Source: Clostridia bacterium (GTDB taxonomy: Bacteria > Bacillota > Clostridia > Christensenellales > Borkfalkiaceae). From it: a stretch of DNA of 64,000 bases. Every line of letters starts with the position of its first letter. Within the stretch, counting starts at the first letter, position 1. Position numbers and translations under genes: made by a program. The stretch lies in the NCBI GenBank assembly GCA_017504165.1, contig JAFVRR010000011.1, positions 248,001-312,000 on the forward strand. The letters run 5' to 3'. The notes below the pieces were generated by a model. That model did no database searches. It saw only the letters and a program-made list of their open reading frames with translations, and had not been told where the DNA came from. This document shows, piece by piece, positions 33,354-43,323 of the stretch.

Positions 33354-34207
33354 TTTTATTAAACGGTAAAGAGTTTTCTTTAAAATTTAAAGATAATTTA
33401 AAAGAAAAAATAGAAAAAGTTAAAGAAAAGTATAACGTAACTCCTGGGCTTGCGGTAGTTATAATTGGTAACGACCCTGCGTCTGAAATTTACGTAAGAA
33501 ATAAAATCAAAGGCGCGGAATACGTAGGCATGAACTCATTTACTGTTCGTTTACCTGAAGAAATTTCTCAAGAAGAAGCGGAAAACGAAGTTTATAAACT
33601 TGCCGTTAATCCAGACGTTGACGGTATTATCGTTCAACTTCCACTTCCTAAAAAATTTGATACGGCGCCAATTCTTAGTAAAATTCCAGTAGAAAAAGAC
33701 GTTGACGGACTTTGCTCACAAAATCTTGGAAAACTTCTCGTTGGGGAAGACGCTCTTATTTCGTGCACACCTAACGGAATTATTGAACTTTTAAAAGGTT
33801 ATAATATTGATTTTAACGGTAAACACGCCGTTGTTATTGGTAGAAGTAACATGGTAGGTAAGCCAATTTCTATCCTTTTACAAAAGGAAAACGCTACCGT
33901 TACAATGTGTCATTCTAGAACTGTTAATATAGAAAATTACACTAAACAAGCAGACATTTTAGTAGTAGCCATTGGTAAAGATAGATTTGTAACCGGCGAT
34001 ATGGTCAAAGAAGGTGCAGTTGTAGTTGACGTTGGTATGAATAGGGTTGACGGTAAACTTTACGGCGACGTTGACTTTGAAACCGTCAAAGAAAAAGCGT
34101 CTTATATTACGCCAGTGCCAGGTGGTGTTGGCCCTATGACGGTTACTATGCTTTTATATAATTCTTACGTTGCTTGTTTAAGAAATAGGGGAATAAATGA
34201 ACTTTAA
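33350..34207 (+). CDS. folD: Methylenetetrahydrofolate dehydrogenase/cyclohydrolase
   Basis: A 285-residue bifunctional folate enzyme. The catalytic Lys lies in YVRNKIKGAEYVGM near residue 56, DGIIVQLPLP and PVEKDVDG are signature segments, and GRSNMVGKP marks the NADP-binding domain, with the terminal TPVPGGVGPMT. It interconverts 5,10-methylene- and 10-formyl-tetrahydrofolate in one-carbon metabolism. In many relatives xseA and xseB follow; here ispA follows directly with an 11-base overlap. Confidence 0.97.
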   Translation: MILLNGKEFSLKFKDNLKEKIEKVKEKYNVTPGLAVVIIGNDPASEIYVRNKIKGAEYVGMNSFTVRLPEEISQEEAENEVYKLAVNPDVDGIIVQLPLPKKFDTAPILSKIPVEKDVDGLCSQNLGKLLVGEDALISCTPNGIIELLKGYNIDFNGKHAVVIGRSNMVGKPISILLQKENATVTMCHSRTVNIENYTKQADILVVAIGKDRFVTGDMVKEGAVVVDVGMNRVDGKLYGDVDFETVKEKASYITPVPGGVGPMTVTMLLYNSYVACLRNRGINEL

Positions 34208-35063
34208 AAAGATTTACGATGAATATAAAAGTTATTTTGAAATAGAACTTAAAAAATCTACCGATACTTTTATAGGAACGGAAGAAAATTTAATAAGTGC
34301 AATGAAGTATAGCCTACTTGCAGGCGGTAAGCGTTTTAGACCAGTTTTAATGCTTATGGTTAGTGACGTTTTAGGGGTTAATAGGCAAACTATTTTGCCT
34401 TTTGCTATCGCTTTAGAGTATATTCATACCTATTCTTTAATTCACGATGATTTACCTAGTATGGATAATGACGATTTAAGAAGGGGAAAGCCAACTAATC
34501 ACGTCGTTTACGGCGAAGATATGGCTATTCTTGCAGGGGATGCTCTTTTAAATAAGGCGTACGAAATCGTTTTTAGAAACGTTGGTAGTGTTTACAGTAT
34601 AAATGCTAGTAGAATTTTATCGACTTTTGCAGGTATGAACGGCATGGTGGGTGGTCAAGCCTACGATATTAAAAACACGTCATACCCACAAACGATAGAA
34701 ACTTTACAAAAAATTCACGAAAATAAAACTGGTAAGTTAATAACGGCATCAGTTGTAATCCCAAGTTGTTTTGCGGGCGATGAGCATTTTTTAGAACTTA
34801 AAGAATATGGCGAAAAATTAGGTTTGTTATTCCAAATTACCGACGATTTGCTTGATTTTACTTCTTCTACTGAAGAAATGGGCAAAAACGTTAATAAAGA
34901 CTTTAACGCTAATAAACTTACTTACGTTACCTTACTTGGCGAAAAAAAGGCGCTAGAATTTGCCGAAACCACACTTAACGACGCGTTAATTGCAATTAAA
35001 AATATAAAGAATAACGAAGTTTTAGTTGAACTTGCTAAATACGTAATCAACCGTAAGAATTAA
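34197..35063 (+). CDS. ispA: Polyprenyl (geranyl/farnesyl) diphosphate synthase
   Basis: A 288-residue trans-prenyltransferase. The first Asp-rich motif is DDLPSMDNDD around residues 86-95 and the second is DDLLD near 225; GGKRFRPVL and MVGGQAYD are also typical. The two extra residues in the first motif mark the farnesyl/geranyl diphosphate synthase class. It uses the products of the MEP pathway, whose dxs and ispH are also in this window. Head of the ispA-tlyA-nadK-argR-recN run. Confidence 0.94.
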   Translation: MNFKKIYDEYKSYFEIELKKSTDTFIGTEENLISAMKYSLLAGGKRFRPVLMLMVSDVLGVNRQTILPFAIALEYIHTYSLIHDDLPSMDNDDLRRGKPTNHVVYGEDMAILAGDALLNKAYEIVFRNVGSVYSINASRILSTFAGMNGMVGGQAYDIKNTSYPQTIETLQKIHENKTGKLITASVVIPSCFAGDEHFLELKEYGEKLGLLFQITDDLLDFTSSTEEMGKNVNKDFNANKLTYVTLLGEKKALEFAETTLNDALIAIKNIKNNEVLVELAKYVINRKN

Positions 35064-35064
35064 A

Positions 35065-35823
35065 ATGAGATTAGATACATTTTTATTTGAAAACGACCTT
35101 TTCCCATCTAGAACAAAAGCGATGGACGCAATAAAAGAGGGGTTAGTATTATACAACGGAAAAGTTGCAAAATGCTCACAAGACGTTTCTTCATTCAATG
35201 GAATAGAAATATTAAATAGAGAAACTAATTTCGTTTCAAACGGCGGATATAAACTAGAAAAAGCATTAAATGACTTTAACTTTTCACCAACTAATTTAGT
35301 CTGTGCGGATATCGGCGCTTCTAACGGAGGATTTACCGATTGTTTGTTAAAGCGTGGCGCTAATAAAGTTTTCGCAATTGACGTTAACAGTTCACAGTTA
35401 GACCCTTCGTTATTATGCGATAAGGTTGTTGTTGTAGATAATTGCAACGCTAGATTTTTAACTAATGAAACTCTTGGCGAAAGGGTAGATTTGGTCGTTT
35501 GCGACGTAAGTTTTATTTCATTAAAATACGTCTTGCCGGCAGTAAATAGCATTTTAAAGGACAATGGTACGGCACTAATGCTTATAAAACCACAATTTGA
35601 ATGCGGTAAAGAGTATCTTGGAAATAGTGGAATAGTTAAAAGCAAGCAAGCGAGAATTTCCGCTTGTTTAGATATATATAATTTTTCTTTAAATTTAGGC
35701 TTAATACCAATAAATATTACAAACGCGCCTATCAAAGAAAAGAAAAATATAGAATACGTTATTATGTTAAAAAAAGGCAAAATCGAGCCTTTTTCTCAAA
35801 ATAAGATATACGACCTTGTATAG
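35065..35823 (+). CDS. tlyA: TlyA family rRNA 2'-O-methyltransferase
   Basis: A 252-residue protein with an N-terminal S4 RNA-binding domain (about 1-60: MRLDTFLFENDLFPSRTKAM) and a FtsJ-like methyltransferase domain whose SAM motif is ADIGASNGGFTDCLL near residue 85, with VVCDVSFISLKY following. Homologues methylate ribosomal RNA cytidines; the older name is hemolysin A. The start is one base after the ispA stop. It is followed by nadK with a GAGG ribosome binding site, an arrangement conserved in Bacillota. Confidence 0.93.
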   Translation: MRLDTFLFENDLFPSRTKAMDAIKEGLVLYNGKVAKCSQDVSSFNGIEILNRETNFVSNGGYKLEKALNDFNFSPTNLVCADIGASNGGFTDCLLKRGANKVFAIDVNSSQLDPSLLCDKVVVVDNCNARFLTNETLGERVDLVVCDVSFISLKYVLPAVNSILKDNGTALMLIKPQFECGKEYLGNSGIVKSKQARISACLDIYNFSLNLGLIPINITNAPIKEKKNIEYVIMLKKGKIEPFSQNKIYDLV

Positions 35824-35834
35824 AGGAGTGAATT

Positions 35835-36644
35835 ATGAAAGTAGGTATTTTTATAAATACAACTAAAAGTGAAGCGAATAAAGCGGCTAATCTCTTTAGC
35901 AAAATGCTTTTAGAAAACGGTATAGAATCTAAAGTCGTAAACTTGAAGTCAGACTGTAAAAACGTAGACGTTATCGCTGTTTTTGGCGGTGACGGAACTA
36001 TTTTATCAGTAGTAGATTTTGCTATAGAATACGATATTCCTATTTTTGCGGTAAACGAGGGTACTTTAGGGTTTTTATCTACTATTGAAAGTAATGAACT
36101 TTCTTCCGCAATTGACATTATAAAAAATACGGAAAATATTCAAAAACGTTCGGTTATAAAGGTAGTTTATAATAATTCTAGTTATTACGCTCTAAACGAA
36201 GTAGTTGTTCAAAGAATAATTACCGGTAAATTTATGGCGGGTATTTGTAAACTTTCATTAGATATTAACAACCAATTCGTAGATAAATATAACGTTGATG
36301 GTTTGATTATTTCAACTCCAACAGGCTCTACTGCATATTCTCTATCGGCGGGTGGCTCTATTTTGTCGCCGGAACTTTCAGCATTTATAGCAACGCCAAT
36401 TTGCCCGCACTCACTTCATAATAGGCCTATCGTTTATCCTGATAATTATCAAGCAAAAATCAATATTTTAGAAAATAATACTAAAATAGGTTTATTCGTT
36501 GACGGTAAATTTATTAAAGAAGTTAAATCTAACGATGCTATTACTATTCAAAAAAGTAGAAGAATGGTTAAATTCTACAAATCTAATGAAGAATTCTTCA
36601 AAAAATTACTTATTAAACTTAATAAATGGAGTGAAACGAAATAA
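35835..36644 (+). CDS. nadK: NAD kinase
   Basis: A 269-residue kinase that makes NADP from NAD. The catalytic GGDGTIL motif is at residues 51-57, NEGTLGFL follows, and the NAD-binding segment STPTGSTAYSLSAGGSI lies near residue 158. An AGAGGAG ribosome binding site precedes the ATG. The stop codon overlaps the start of argR (TAATG). Confidence 0.95.
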   Translation: MKVGIFINTTKSEANKAANLFSKMLLENGIESKVVNLKSDCKNVDVIAVFGGDGTILSVVDFAIEYDIPIFAVNEGTLGFLSTIESNELSSAIDIIKNTENIQKRSVIKVVYNNSSYYALNEVVVQRIITGKFMAGICKLSLDINNQFVDKYNVDGLIISTPTGSTAYSLSAGGSILSPELSAFIATPICPHSLHNRPIVYPDNYQAKINILENNTKIGLFVDGKFIKEVKSNDAITIQKSRRMVKFYKSNEEFFKKLLIKLNKWSETK

Positions 36645-37108
36645 TGACTATATCTAACCGTCGTAATAGAATAAAAGAAATTATAACTTCACAAGTTATA
36701 TGCAAGCAAGAAGAACTTGCAAAAGTTTTAAATGATGAAGGTTATTCCGTTACTCAGGCCACCGTTTCTAGAGATATTAAAGAACTTGGTTTAATTAAAA
36801 TAAAAGACTTAGAAACTAAAAAATCTAAATATTCATTGCCAAAGGCAAAGCCTGCTCATGAAGTTACCGATGAAAAGGTTATAACTTTATTAAAAACGTT
36901 TATTATTTCAGTTGAGGCTGCTAAGAATTTAATCGTTGTAAAAACTTTAACGGGTAACGGCTCTGCATGTGGTATGGCTATTGATAAATTAATGCCTGAG
37001 GGTGTAGTTGGGAGTATTGCGGGTGATGATACTTTACTAATCGTTACACATGATGACGAAACTGCAAATAACGTTGTAGATTATATTAAGGAAATTGTTG
37101 AATTATGA
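36644..37108 (+). CDS. argR: Arginine repressor
   Basis: A 154-residue transcription factor with an N-terminal winged helix (residues about 1-70; VTQATVSRDIKELGL is the recognition region) and a C-terminal hexamerisation and arginine-binding domain (GNGSACGMAIDKL, GDDTLLIV). In clostridia it represses arginine synthesis and may activate breakdown. No arginine genes lie in the window; the position before recN is the standard one in Bacillota. Confidence 0.96.
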   Translation: MTISNRRNRIKEIITSQVICKQEELAKVLNDEGYSVTQATVSRDIKELGLIKIKDLETKKSKYSLPKAKPAHEVTDEKVITLLKTFIISVEAAKNLIVVKTLTGNGSACGMAIDKLMPEGVVGSIAGDDTLLIVTHDDETANNVVDYIKEIVEL

Positions 37109-38790
37109 TTTTATCCTTAAAACTCAAAAATATAGCACTTGTTGAGAGTGCGGAAATAGAGTTTAATAAAGGTTTAAACGTTTTATCGGGCGAAACTGGC
37201 GCGGGTAAAACGGTCATTATTAGCGCTGTTAACTTTGCTCTTGGCGGGAAAGCGGATAAAACTATGATAAGGCATGGCGAAACGTACTCTGAAACGGAAG
37301 TTACTTTCGATATATCTAATAATAGCGATGCTAAAGAGGTTTTATCTTCCTTTCTTATCGATGCAGACGACGATATCGTTATAGTTAAAAGGCGTTTGAC
37401 TTTAGAGGGTAAGTCTACCATTATAATTAACGGAAACTCCGTTAATTTAACGATGCTAAAAAATTTAACTAGTACACTTTGCGATATTTACGGACAAAGT
37501 GAACATTATTCGTTACTTAGTAGCGCTAATCAATTAAAAGTTTTAGATAAATATATTGGCAGTGAAGTTATTTCATTAAAAGAAGAAATTTCGCCTATCA
37601 TTTCAAAAATAAAAGAACTAAACGCCATACTAGAAAATTCTGGTGGAAGTGAGCGTGATAGGGAATTAAAATTAGATTTACTTTCGTATCAAATTAACGA
37701 AATTGAAAAAGCAGACCTTCAAGAAAACGAAGAGGAAGAACTAGAAGAAAAGCGTAAAATTTTACATAATATTGAAAAAATTGGCGAGGTATTATCTACT
37801 GTAAACGCAATTTTTACAGAAGATAATCAAGCTGTCGATATGATATCGACCGCATACGGCAAACTTAATTCTATAAGTTCGTTTAGCGAAGAATATTCTG
37901 CGCTTGCAGAGCGCGTGTACTCACTTAAAGCGGAACTTGACGACGTTTCTAGCGAAATTGAAAATAGTTTAGATAATCTTAATTTTGACGAAGAAGAAAA
38001 TCAAAGAATTAACGAAAGATTAGATTTAATTAGAAGTTTAAAGAGAAAATACGGTAATGATTATTTTGAGATAATATCCTATTTAGAAAAATCCAAAGAA
38101 GAATACGATGCCTTGTTAAATTTTGAAAAAATACACTCTAAAGCATCTAAAGACCTTGAAGAAAACTATCAGACTTTATCAAAACTATATTCTAAACTTT
38201 CAAAATTAAGAGTAACTAAGGCGAAAGAATTTTCTTCTAAAATTGAAGTGGAACTTAAAACTTTAGGTATGAAAAGCGCAAGGTTTAATATCAGCGTTTT
38301 ACCTAATGAAAATGATAGAGTTTTATCGATAAACGGTATTGATAACGTAGAATTTACCTTTAGCGCAAATGCGGGTGAACCACTTAAAACAATGTCAAAA
38401 ATTATAAGTGGTGGTGAAATGAGCAGGTTTATGCTTGCAATGAAAATTGTTTCTTCGGATAACTCGGGTAGTTATATTTTTGATGAAATCGATAGTGGTA
38501 TATCGGGTGACGTTGCTAAAATTGTAGCCGAAAAATTTGCGGTTTTATCTAAAAATATACAAATTATTACAATTTCACACTTACCGCAAATAGTATCGTA
38601 TGGAGACGTTTCGTTTAAGATTGAAAAAATAGACGATGGCAGTACGACGAAAACTAACGTTATACCGCTTGACTACGATGGAAAGATTAAAGAAATAGTC
38701 AGAATTATCGGTGGAGACGGTAGTGACGTGTCTTATAATCACGCTAAAGAACTTATTGATAAAGCAAATAAATTTAAATTAACCATATAG
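37105..38790 (+). CDS. recN: DNA repair protein RecN
   Basis: A 561-residue SMC-like ATPase of double-strand-break repair. Walker A GETGAGKT lies at about residues 29-36, a long coiled-coil region spans about 150-370, and the ABC signature ISGGEMSRFMLA and Walker B YIFDEIDSGISG lie near 435 and 455. It overlaps argR by four bases. The stop codon TAG is part of the terminator stem that follows. Confidence 0.96.
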   Translation: MILSLKLKNIALVESAEIEFNKGLNVLSGETGAGKTVIISAVNFALGGKADKTMIRHGETYSETEVTFDISNNSDAKEVLSSFLIDADDDIVIVKRRLTLEGKSTIIINGNSVNLTMLKNLTSTLCDIYGQSEHYSLLSSANQLKVLDKYIGSEVISLKEEISPIISKIKELNAILENSGGSERDRELKLDLLSYQINEIEKADLQENEEEELEEKRKILHNIEKIGEVLSTVNAIFTEDNQAVDMISTAYGKLNSISSFSEEYSALAERVYSLKAELDDVSSEIENSLDNLNFDEEENQRINERLDLIRSLKRKYGNDYFEIISYLEKSKEEYDALLNFEKIHSKASKDLEENYQTLSKLYSKLSKLRVTKAKEFSSKIEVELKTLGMKSARFNISVLPNENDRVLSINGIDNVEFTFSANAGEPLKTMSKIISGGEMSRFMLAMKIVSSDNSGSYIFDEIDSGISGDVAKIVAEKFAVLSKNIQIITISHLPQIVSYGDVSFKIEKIDDGSTTKTNVIPLDYDGKIKEIVRIIGGDGSDVSYNHAKELIDKANKFKLTI

Positions 38791-38820
38791 AAAAGCCGTG
38801 CTAATTGCACGGCTTTTCTA
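38787..38820. terminator. Bidirectional terminator between recN and the XRE gene
   Basis: A stem TAGAAAAGCCGTGC/GCACGGCTTTTCTA (38788-38801, 38807-38820) with a 5-base loop. It includes the recN stop codon and serves the convergent XRE gene on the - strand as well. Confidence 0.9.
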
Positions 38821-38822
38821 TA

Positions 38823-39026
38823 TTATTTTTTATAAAATTCTTCAAACAAATCGTTTGGCGAACATTCTAAAATATCGCATAAAGCCTTTAAATTTTCAAA
38901 CTTTATAGCGTTAGTTTCGTTGTTTACTAGTTTGTTAAAGTTTTGATAACTTAATCCTAGTTTTTTATATAACCAATATTTAGTTTTGCCTTTTTCTTTT
39001 AATAATTCTAAAATTCTTAACTTCAT
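38823..39026 (-). CDS. XRE family helix-turn-helix regulator
   Basis: A 67-residue single-domain Cro/C1-type DNA-binding protein. The helix-turn-helix is around residues 16-38 (WLYKKLGLSYQNFNKLVN), and the final helix pattern ALCDILECSPNDLFEE is typical. It has no effector domain. It is transcribed divergently from the dUTPase-fold gene at 39159, and the shared 132-base gap holds a consensus + strand promoter, so it may control that gene and itself. The target site is unknown. Confidence 0.88.
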   Translation of the reverse strand: MKLRILELLKEKGKTKYWLYKKLGLSYQNFNKLVNNETNAIKFENLKALCDILECSPNDLFEEFYKK

Positions 39027-39066
39027 TTTTCACTTTATATAAATTTATAATATTTTTAATTTTTAC

Positions 39067-39095
39067 TTGACATTTATGTTTTTTGACTATATAAT
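39067..39095 (+). promoter_or_regulatory. Consensus promoter of the dUTPase-fold gene
   Basis: A perfect TTGACA (39067-39072), 17-base spacer, perfect TATAAT (39090-39095). It lies between the divergent XRE and dUTPase-fold genes, so a repressor is likely to act here. Confidence 0.85.
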
Positions 39096-39158
39096 GTAGA
39101 CATTAGATTAATGTTTTTTTCAATTCATTAAAATTTTACTAATAATACGAGGCCAAAT

Positions 39159-39584
39159 ATGAAATTTGAAAAAATTACTCAAGAAGAATACAACGATTTT
39201 GTATACGAAAACAACAATTACGTTAAGTATGAAGAAATAGTTTTACCTGAACCCTGCGAGTATATTGGCGCGGGGTATAATATTAGGTCGACTAAAAAAG
39301 TAATTTTAAAACCAAACGATTTTGCCGTTATACCAACCGGAATTAAAGCGATTGTTGATGAAGATAAAATCTTAATGATTTTGCCTGATGCAATACTTTC
39401 ACACAAATACAAAATGCAACTTCATTCCACAGCGAAGGTAATTGGTTGTAACAGTATTAATAATATATATAAAGGTCATATAGTTTTAAAAGTAACCAAC
39501 GATTCTATTGTAAACGAATCATTTACGATAGAAAAAGGTCAAGTAATCGCGCAAGCGTTTATATTGCCGAATATTCGATTGTAA
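39159..39584 (+). CDS. Degenerate dUTPase/dCTP-deaminase fold protein
   Basis: A 141-residue protein with the trimeric dUTPase jelly-roll pattern: AGYNIRS (motif 1), VIPTGIKA, PDAILSHKYKMQL (motif 2 region), SINNIYKGHI (motif 3) and IEKGQVIAQAFIL. All catalytic positions differ from active dUTPases: motif 1 Asp is Asn, motif 2 P-R-S is P-D-A, and the motif 3 catalytic Asp is Asn. It is therefore probably inactive as a dUTPase. Inactive dUTPase-fold proteins can act as regulators by binding other proteins, but that role here is inference. Strong promoter; terminator downstream. Confidence 0.72.
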   Translation: MKFEKITQEEYNDFVYENNNYVKYEEIVLPEPCEYIGAGYNIRSTKKVILKPNDFAVIPTGIKAIVDEDKILMILPDAILSHKYKMQLHSTAKVIGCNSINNIYKGHIVLKVTNDSIVNESFTIEKGQVIAQAFILPNIRL

Positions 39585-39657
39585 TTTTACGATAAGGTTA
39601 TTTTTACTTACTACCTTAATATATACTTATTGTAATTTATTACGTCGATTTTTGGGT

Positions 39658-39690
39658 AATACCTAACAACTTGTTAGGTATTATTTTTTT
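39658..39690 (+). terminator. Terminator after the dUTPase-fold gene
   Basis: AATACCTAAC/GTTAGGTATT stem (39658-39667, 39673-39682), loop AACTT, followed by A and seven T residues. Confidence 0.9.
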
Positions 39691-39696
39691 GCAAAA

Positions 39697-39726
39697 TAAA
39701 AAAGCCTTGCAAGTTGCAAGGCTTTT
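39697..39726 (-). terminator. Terminator of groESL (on the - strand)
   Basis: AAAAGCCTTGC/GCAAGGCTTTT stem (39700-39710, 39716-39726), eight bases beyond the groEL stop; read on the - strand it is followed by a T-run. Confidence 0.85.
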
Positions 39727-39733
39727 AATAATT

Positions 39734-41359
<1,626 letters not shown>

Positions 41360-41368
41360 TTACTCCTT

Positions 41369-41653
41369 TTATTCTACAATTGCGAGAATATCGCTTTGTT
41401 TAATGATTGTGAATTCTTTACCGTCAACTTTAAAGTCAGAGCCAGCGTATTTAGCGTATAAAACAACGTCGCCAACTTTAACTTGCATAGTTATTTCTTT
41501 ACCGTCCACAATTCCGCCAGGGCCAACTGCAACGACTTTAGCAGTTTGCTGTTTTTCTTGCGCCGCGCTAGGAAGAATAAAGCCGGTTTTAGTAGTTTCT
41601 TCAGTACTTGTTGCCTCAACGACAACTTTATCAAATAAAGGTTTAATTTTCAT
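41369..41653 (-). CDS. groES: Co-chaperonin GroES
   Basis: A 94-residue lid subunit for GroEL. KIKPLFDKVVVE opens the protein, GFILPSAAQEKQQ is the mobile loop region, and VVAVGPGG and GDVVLYAKYAG are signature segments. On the - strand AAAGGAG precedes the ATG. The CIRCE operator lies about 30-57 bases upstream of the start. Confidence 0.98.
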   Translation of the reverse strand: MKIKPLFDKVVVEATSTEETTKTGFILPSAAQEKQQTAKVVAVGPGGIVDGKEITMQVKVGDVVLYAKYAGSDFKVDGKEFTIIKQSDILAIVE

Positions 41654-41683
41654 TATTTTTACTCCTTTAAAAATTTATAAGTT

Positions 41684-41710
41684 TTAGCACTCTACCTTTA
41701 AGACTGCTAA
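41684..41710 (-). promoter_or_regulatory. CIRCE operator (HrcA binding site)
   Basis: The inverted repeat TTAGCACTC (41684-41692), nine-base spacer, GACTGCTAA (41702-41710) matches the CIRCE consensus with one mismatch (GAGTGCTAA expected). It lies between the promoter and groES, so HrcA repression of the chaperonin operon is expected. hrcA itself is not in the window. Confidence 0.93.
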
Positions 41711-41714
41711 TTAT

Positions 41715-41742
41715 ATTATAACCATATATAATTTTTTGTCAA
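41715..41742 (-). promoter_or_regulatory. Promoter of groESL
   Basis: On the - strand TTGACA (41742-41737), 16-base spacer, TATAAT (41720-41715), directly upstream of CIRCE. Confidence 0.8.
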
Positions 41743-41803
41743 TAGAATTATTACATAATTTTAAAAAAATTAGCAAAATTTGACATTTAGTTTTAATAAA
41801 ATA

Positions 41804-41832
41804 TTGCATTAGTAAAATAAATATGATAAACT
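41804..41832 (+). promoter_or_regulatory. Probable promoter of the dCMP deaminase gene
   Basis: TTGCAT (41804-41809), 17-base spacer, TAAACT (41827-41832) preceded by TG one base upstream (extended -10). An AAGGAG site follows ahead of the ATG at 41856. Confidence 0.5.
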
Positions 41833-41855
41833 AATTATATTATAAGGAGATAATT

Positions 41856-42311
41856 ATGAGTAAATGGGATATTCGCTTTATGGAAATGGCAGAAGTTGTA
41901 GGCAGTTGGTCTAGTTGCTATCAAGAAAATCGCCACGTAGGCGCAGTTATCGTAAAAGATAAAAGAATACTTACAACTGGATATAACGGCGCTCCTAGCG
42001 GTGTTGAAAGTTGCCAAGAAAAAGGGGAGTGTTTAAGGAAAAAACTTAACATTCCATCTGGGACAAGGCACGAAATTTGCTACGCAGTTCACGCCGAACA
42101 AAACGCTATTTGTCAAGCGGCAAAAATGGGCATTTCTATTGAAGGCGCTACGATTTACGTAACACATCAACCTTGTACTATTTGTACTAAAATGATAATT
42201 AACGCAGGCATTAAAAGGGTTGTGTTTAAACACGGCTATCCCGATGATTTTTCTAAAGTATTACTTGATGAGGCTGGCGTTGAACTTATAAATATAGAAG
42301 ATATTAAATAG
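41856..42311 (+). CDS. Deoxycytidylate (dCMP) deaminase
   Basis: A 151-residue zinc deaminase converting dCMP to dUMP for thymidylate synthesis; also named ComEB in Bacillus. The zinc site is HAEQNAI (His and catalytic Glu) and PCTIC (two Cys), with the N-terminal VGAVIVKD and the substrate loop TGYNGAPSG. With an apparently inactive dUTPase-fold neighbour (39159), dUMP supply through this enzyme may matter more. Followed 11 bases later by the cyclophilin gene. Confidence 0.94.
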   Translation: MSKWDIRFMEMAEVVGSWSSCYQENRHVGAVIVKDKRILTTGYNGAPSGVESCQEKGECLRKKLNIPSGTRHEICYAVHAEQNAICQAAKMGISIEGATIYVTHQPCTICTKMIINAGIKRVVFKHGYPDDFSKVLLDEAGVELINIEDIK

Positions 42312-42322
42312 GAGTTATATAT

Positions 42323-42847
42323 ATGGAAAACAAAAATCCAATTATTACGTTTGAAATCAATAACGGTAAAACGATAAAGGCGGAACTTTACCCTGAAATT
42401 GCGCCTAACACTGTAAACAATTTTATTTCACTTGTTAAAAAGGGTTTTTACGATGGAATTTGCTTTCATAGAGTGATTTCCGGATTTATGATTCAAGGTG
42501 GCGATCCGCTTGGTAACGGTACTGGTGGTCCTGGTTATTCTATAAAAGGGGAATTTGCATCTAACGGAGTTAAAAACGATTTAAAGCACGCGCGTGGCGT
42601 TTTATCAATGGCAAGAGCAATGAACCCAAACTCAGCAGGCTCTCAATTCTTCATTATGCATGAAGACGCACCTTATTTAGACGGGCAATACGCTGCTTTT
42701 GGTAAAGTAATTAAAGGGATAGAAGTAGTTGATGAAATTGCTAATACTAAAACTGACTATTCCGACAGACCTTACGACGACGTTATTATGAATACCGTAA
42801 CTGTAGAAACCTTTGGCGTTGAATATGACGAGCCAATTAAAATTTAA
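42323..42847 (+). CDS. Cyclophilin-type peptidyl-prolyl isomerase
   Basis: A 174-residue cytoplasmic cyclophilin with no signal peptide. The active-site segments are FHRVISGFMIQGGDP (catalytic Arg), GxLSMARAMNPNSAGSQFFI and DGQYAAFGKVI. It catalyses cis-trans isomerisation of prolyl bonds during folding. A GGAG site lies upstream, and a terminator shared with the convergent - strand gene follows. Confidence 0.95.
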   Translation: MENKNPIITFEINNGKTIKAELYPEIAPNTVNNFISLVKKGFYDGICFHRVISGFMIQGGDPLGNGTGGPGYSIKGEFASNGVKNDLKHARGVLSMARAMNPNSAGSQFFIMHEDAPYLDGQYAAFGKVIKGIEVVDEIANTKTDYSDRPYDDVIMNTVTVETFGVEYDEPIKI

Positions 42848-42861
42848 TTAAAAACAGTTTA

Positions 42862-42890
42862 AAAGCCTAGCAAATTCGCTAGGCTTTATT
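42862..42890. terminator. Bidirectional terminator between convergent genes
   Basis: AAAGCCTAGC/GCTAGGCTTT stem (42862-42871, 42878-42887), 6-base loop, T-rich to the right and A-rich to the left, between the cyclophilin gene and the - strand gene ending at 42891. Confidence 0.85.
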
Positions 42891-43310
42891 TTAATCTAAA
42901 ATTTCATAAATAATAAGCGTTTCGTCAATTACAGCACATTTAACGCTTTTGCCAACAAGATCTTTTGCGTCGTCGTAATTGAAGTAGGCGGAAGTAGAAT
43001 ATTCGGTATCGTTAATTTTAATTATAACCGAGCCCGTGTACCTAACAAAACCGTGTTGCCAATTTGCTATAACGCCAGTAATAGGGGAAATCTTTTTGCA
43101 TTTTATTTTAAACTTAAAATACATATAAAAATAATATAAAGCGGGCATTAATAAACCTAAAATGCTAAATAAGCGAACAACGGCAATAGTAATTGAATAC
43201 TTTTCAGCATCAGTAAAATGCAATAAAATAGATATGCCCATAATAAAAATAAAAGGCGTTAAGTAAAAAAATGCGTAAATTAAATACTTTTTTAATGATA
43301 AAATTTTCAT
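42891..43310 (-). CDS. Small membrane protein with a C-terminal beta-rich domain (unknown function)
   Basis: A 139-residue protein that I do not recognise. Two membrane helices lie at about residues 9-30 and 41-64, followed by a basic segment (KFKIKCKK) and a soluble domain of about 70 residues with alternating hydrophobic residues, suggesting a small beta-barrel (ISPITGVIANWQHG, VGKSVKCAVID). The gene is last in the dnaD-dnaI-orf order on the - strand, 13 bases after dnaI, with AAGGGAA before the ATG. A similar layout occurs in the protein encoded at 48385. Confidence 0.65.
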   Translation of the reverse strand: MKILSLKKYLIYAFFYLTPFIFIMGISILLHFTDAEKYSITIAVVRLFSILGLLMPALYYFYMYFKFKIKCKKISPITGVIANWQHGFVRYTGSVIIKINDTEYSTSAYFNYDDAKDLVGKSVKCAVIDETLIIYEILD

Positions 43311-43323
43311 AATTTCCCTTTAA

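Noticed and set aside
35022..35780. 252-codon open frame on the - strand over tlyA
   Set aside because: Antisense to a clear S4-FtsJ methyltransferase gene of the same length; no start signals.
38823..39584. Prophage remnant (XRE plus dUTPase)
   Set aside because: No integrase, structural gene or attachment repeat around it, and neighbouring gene order is ordinary.
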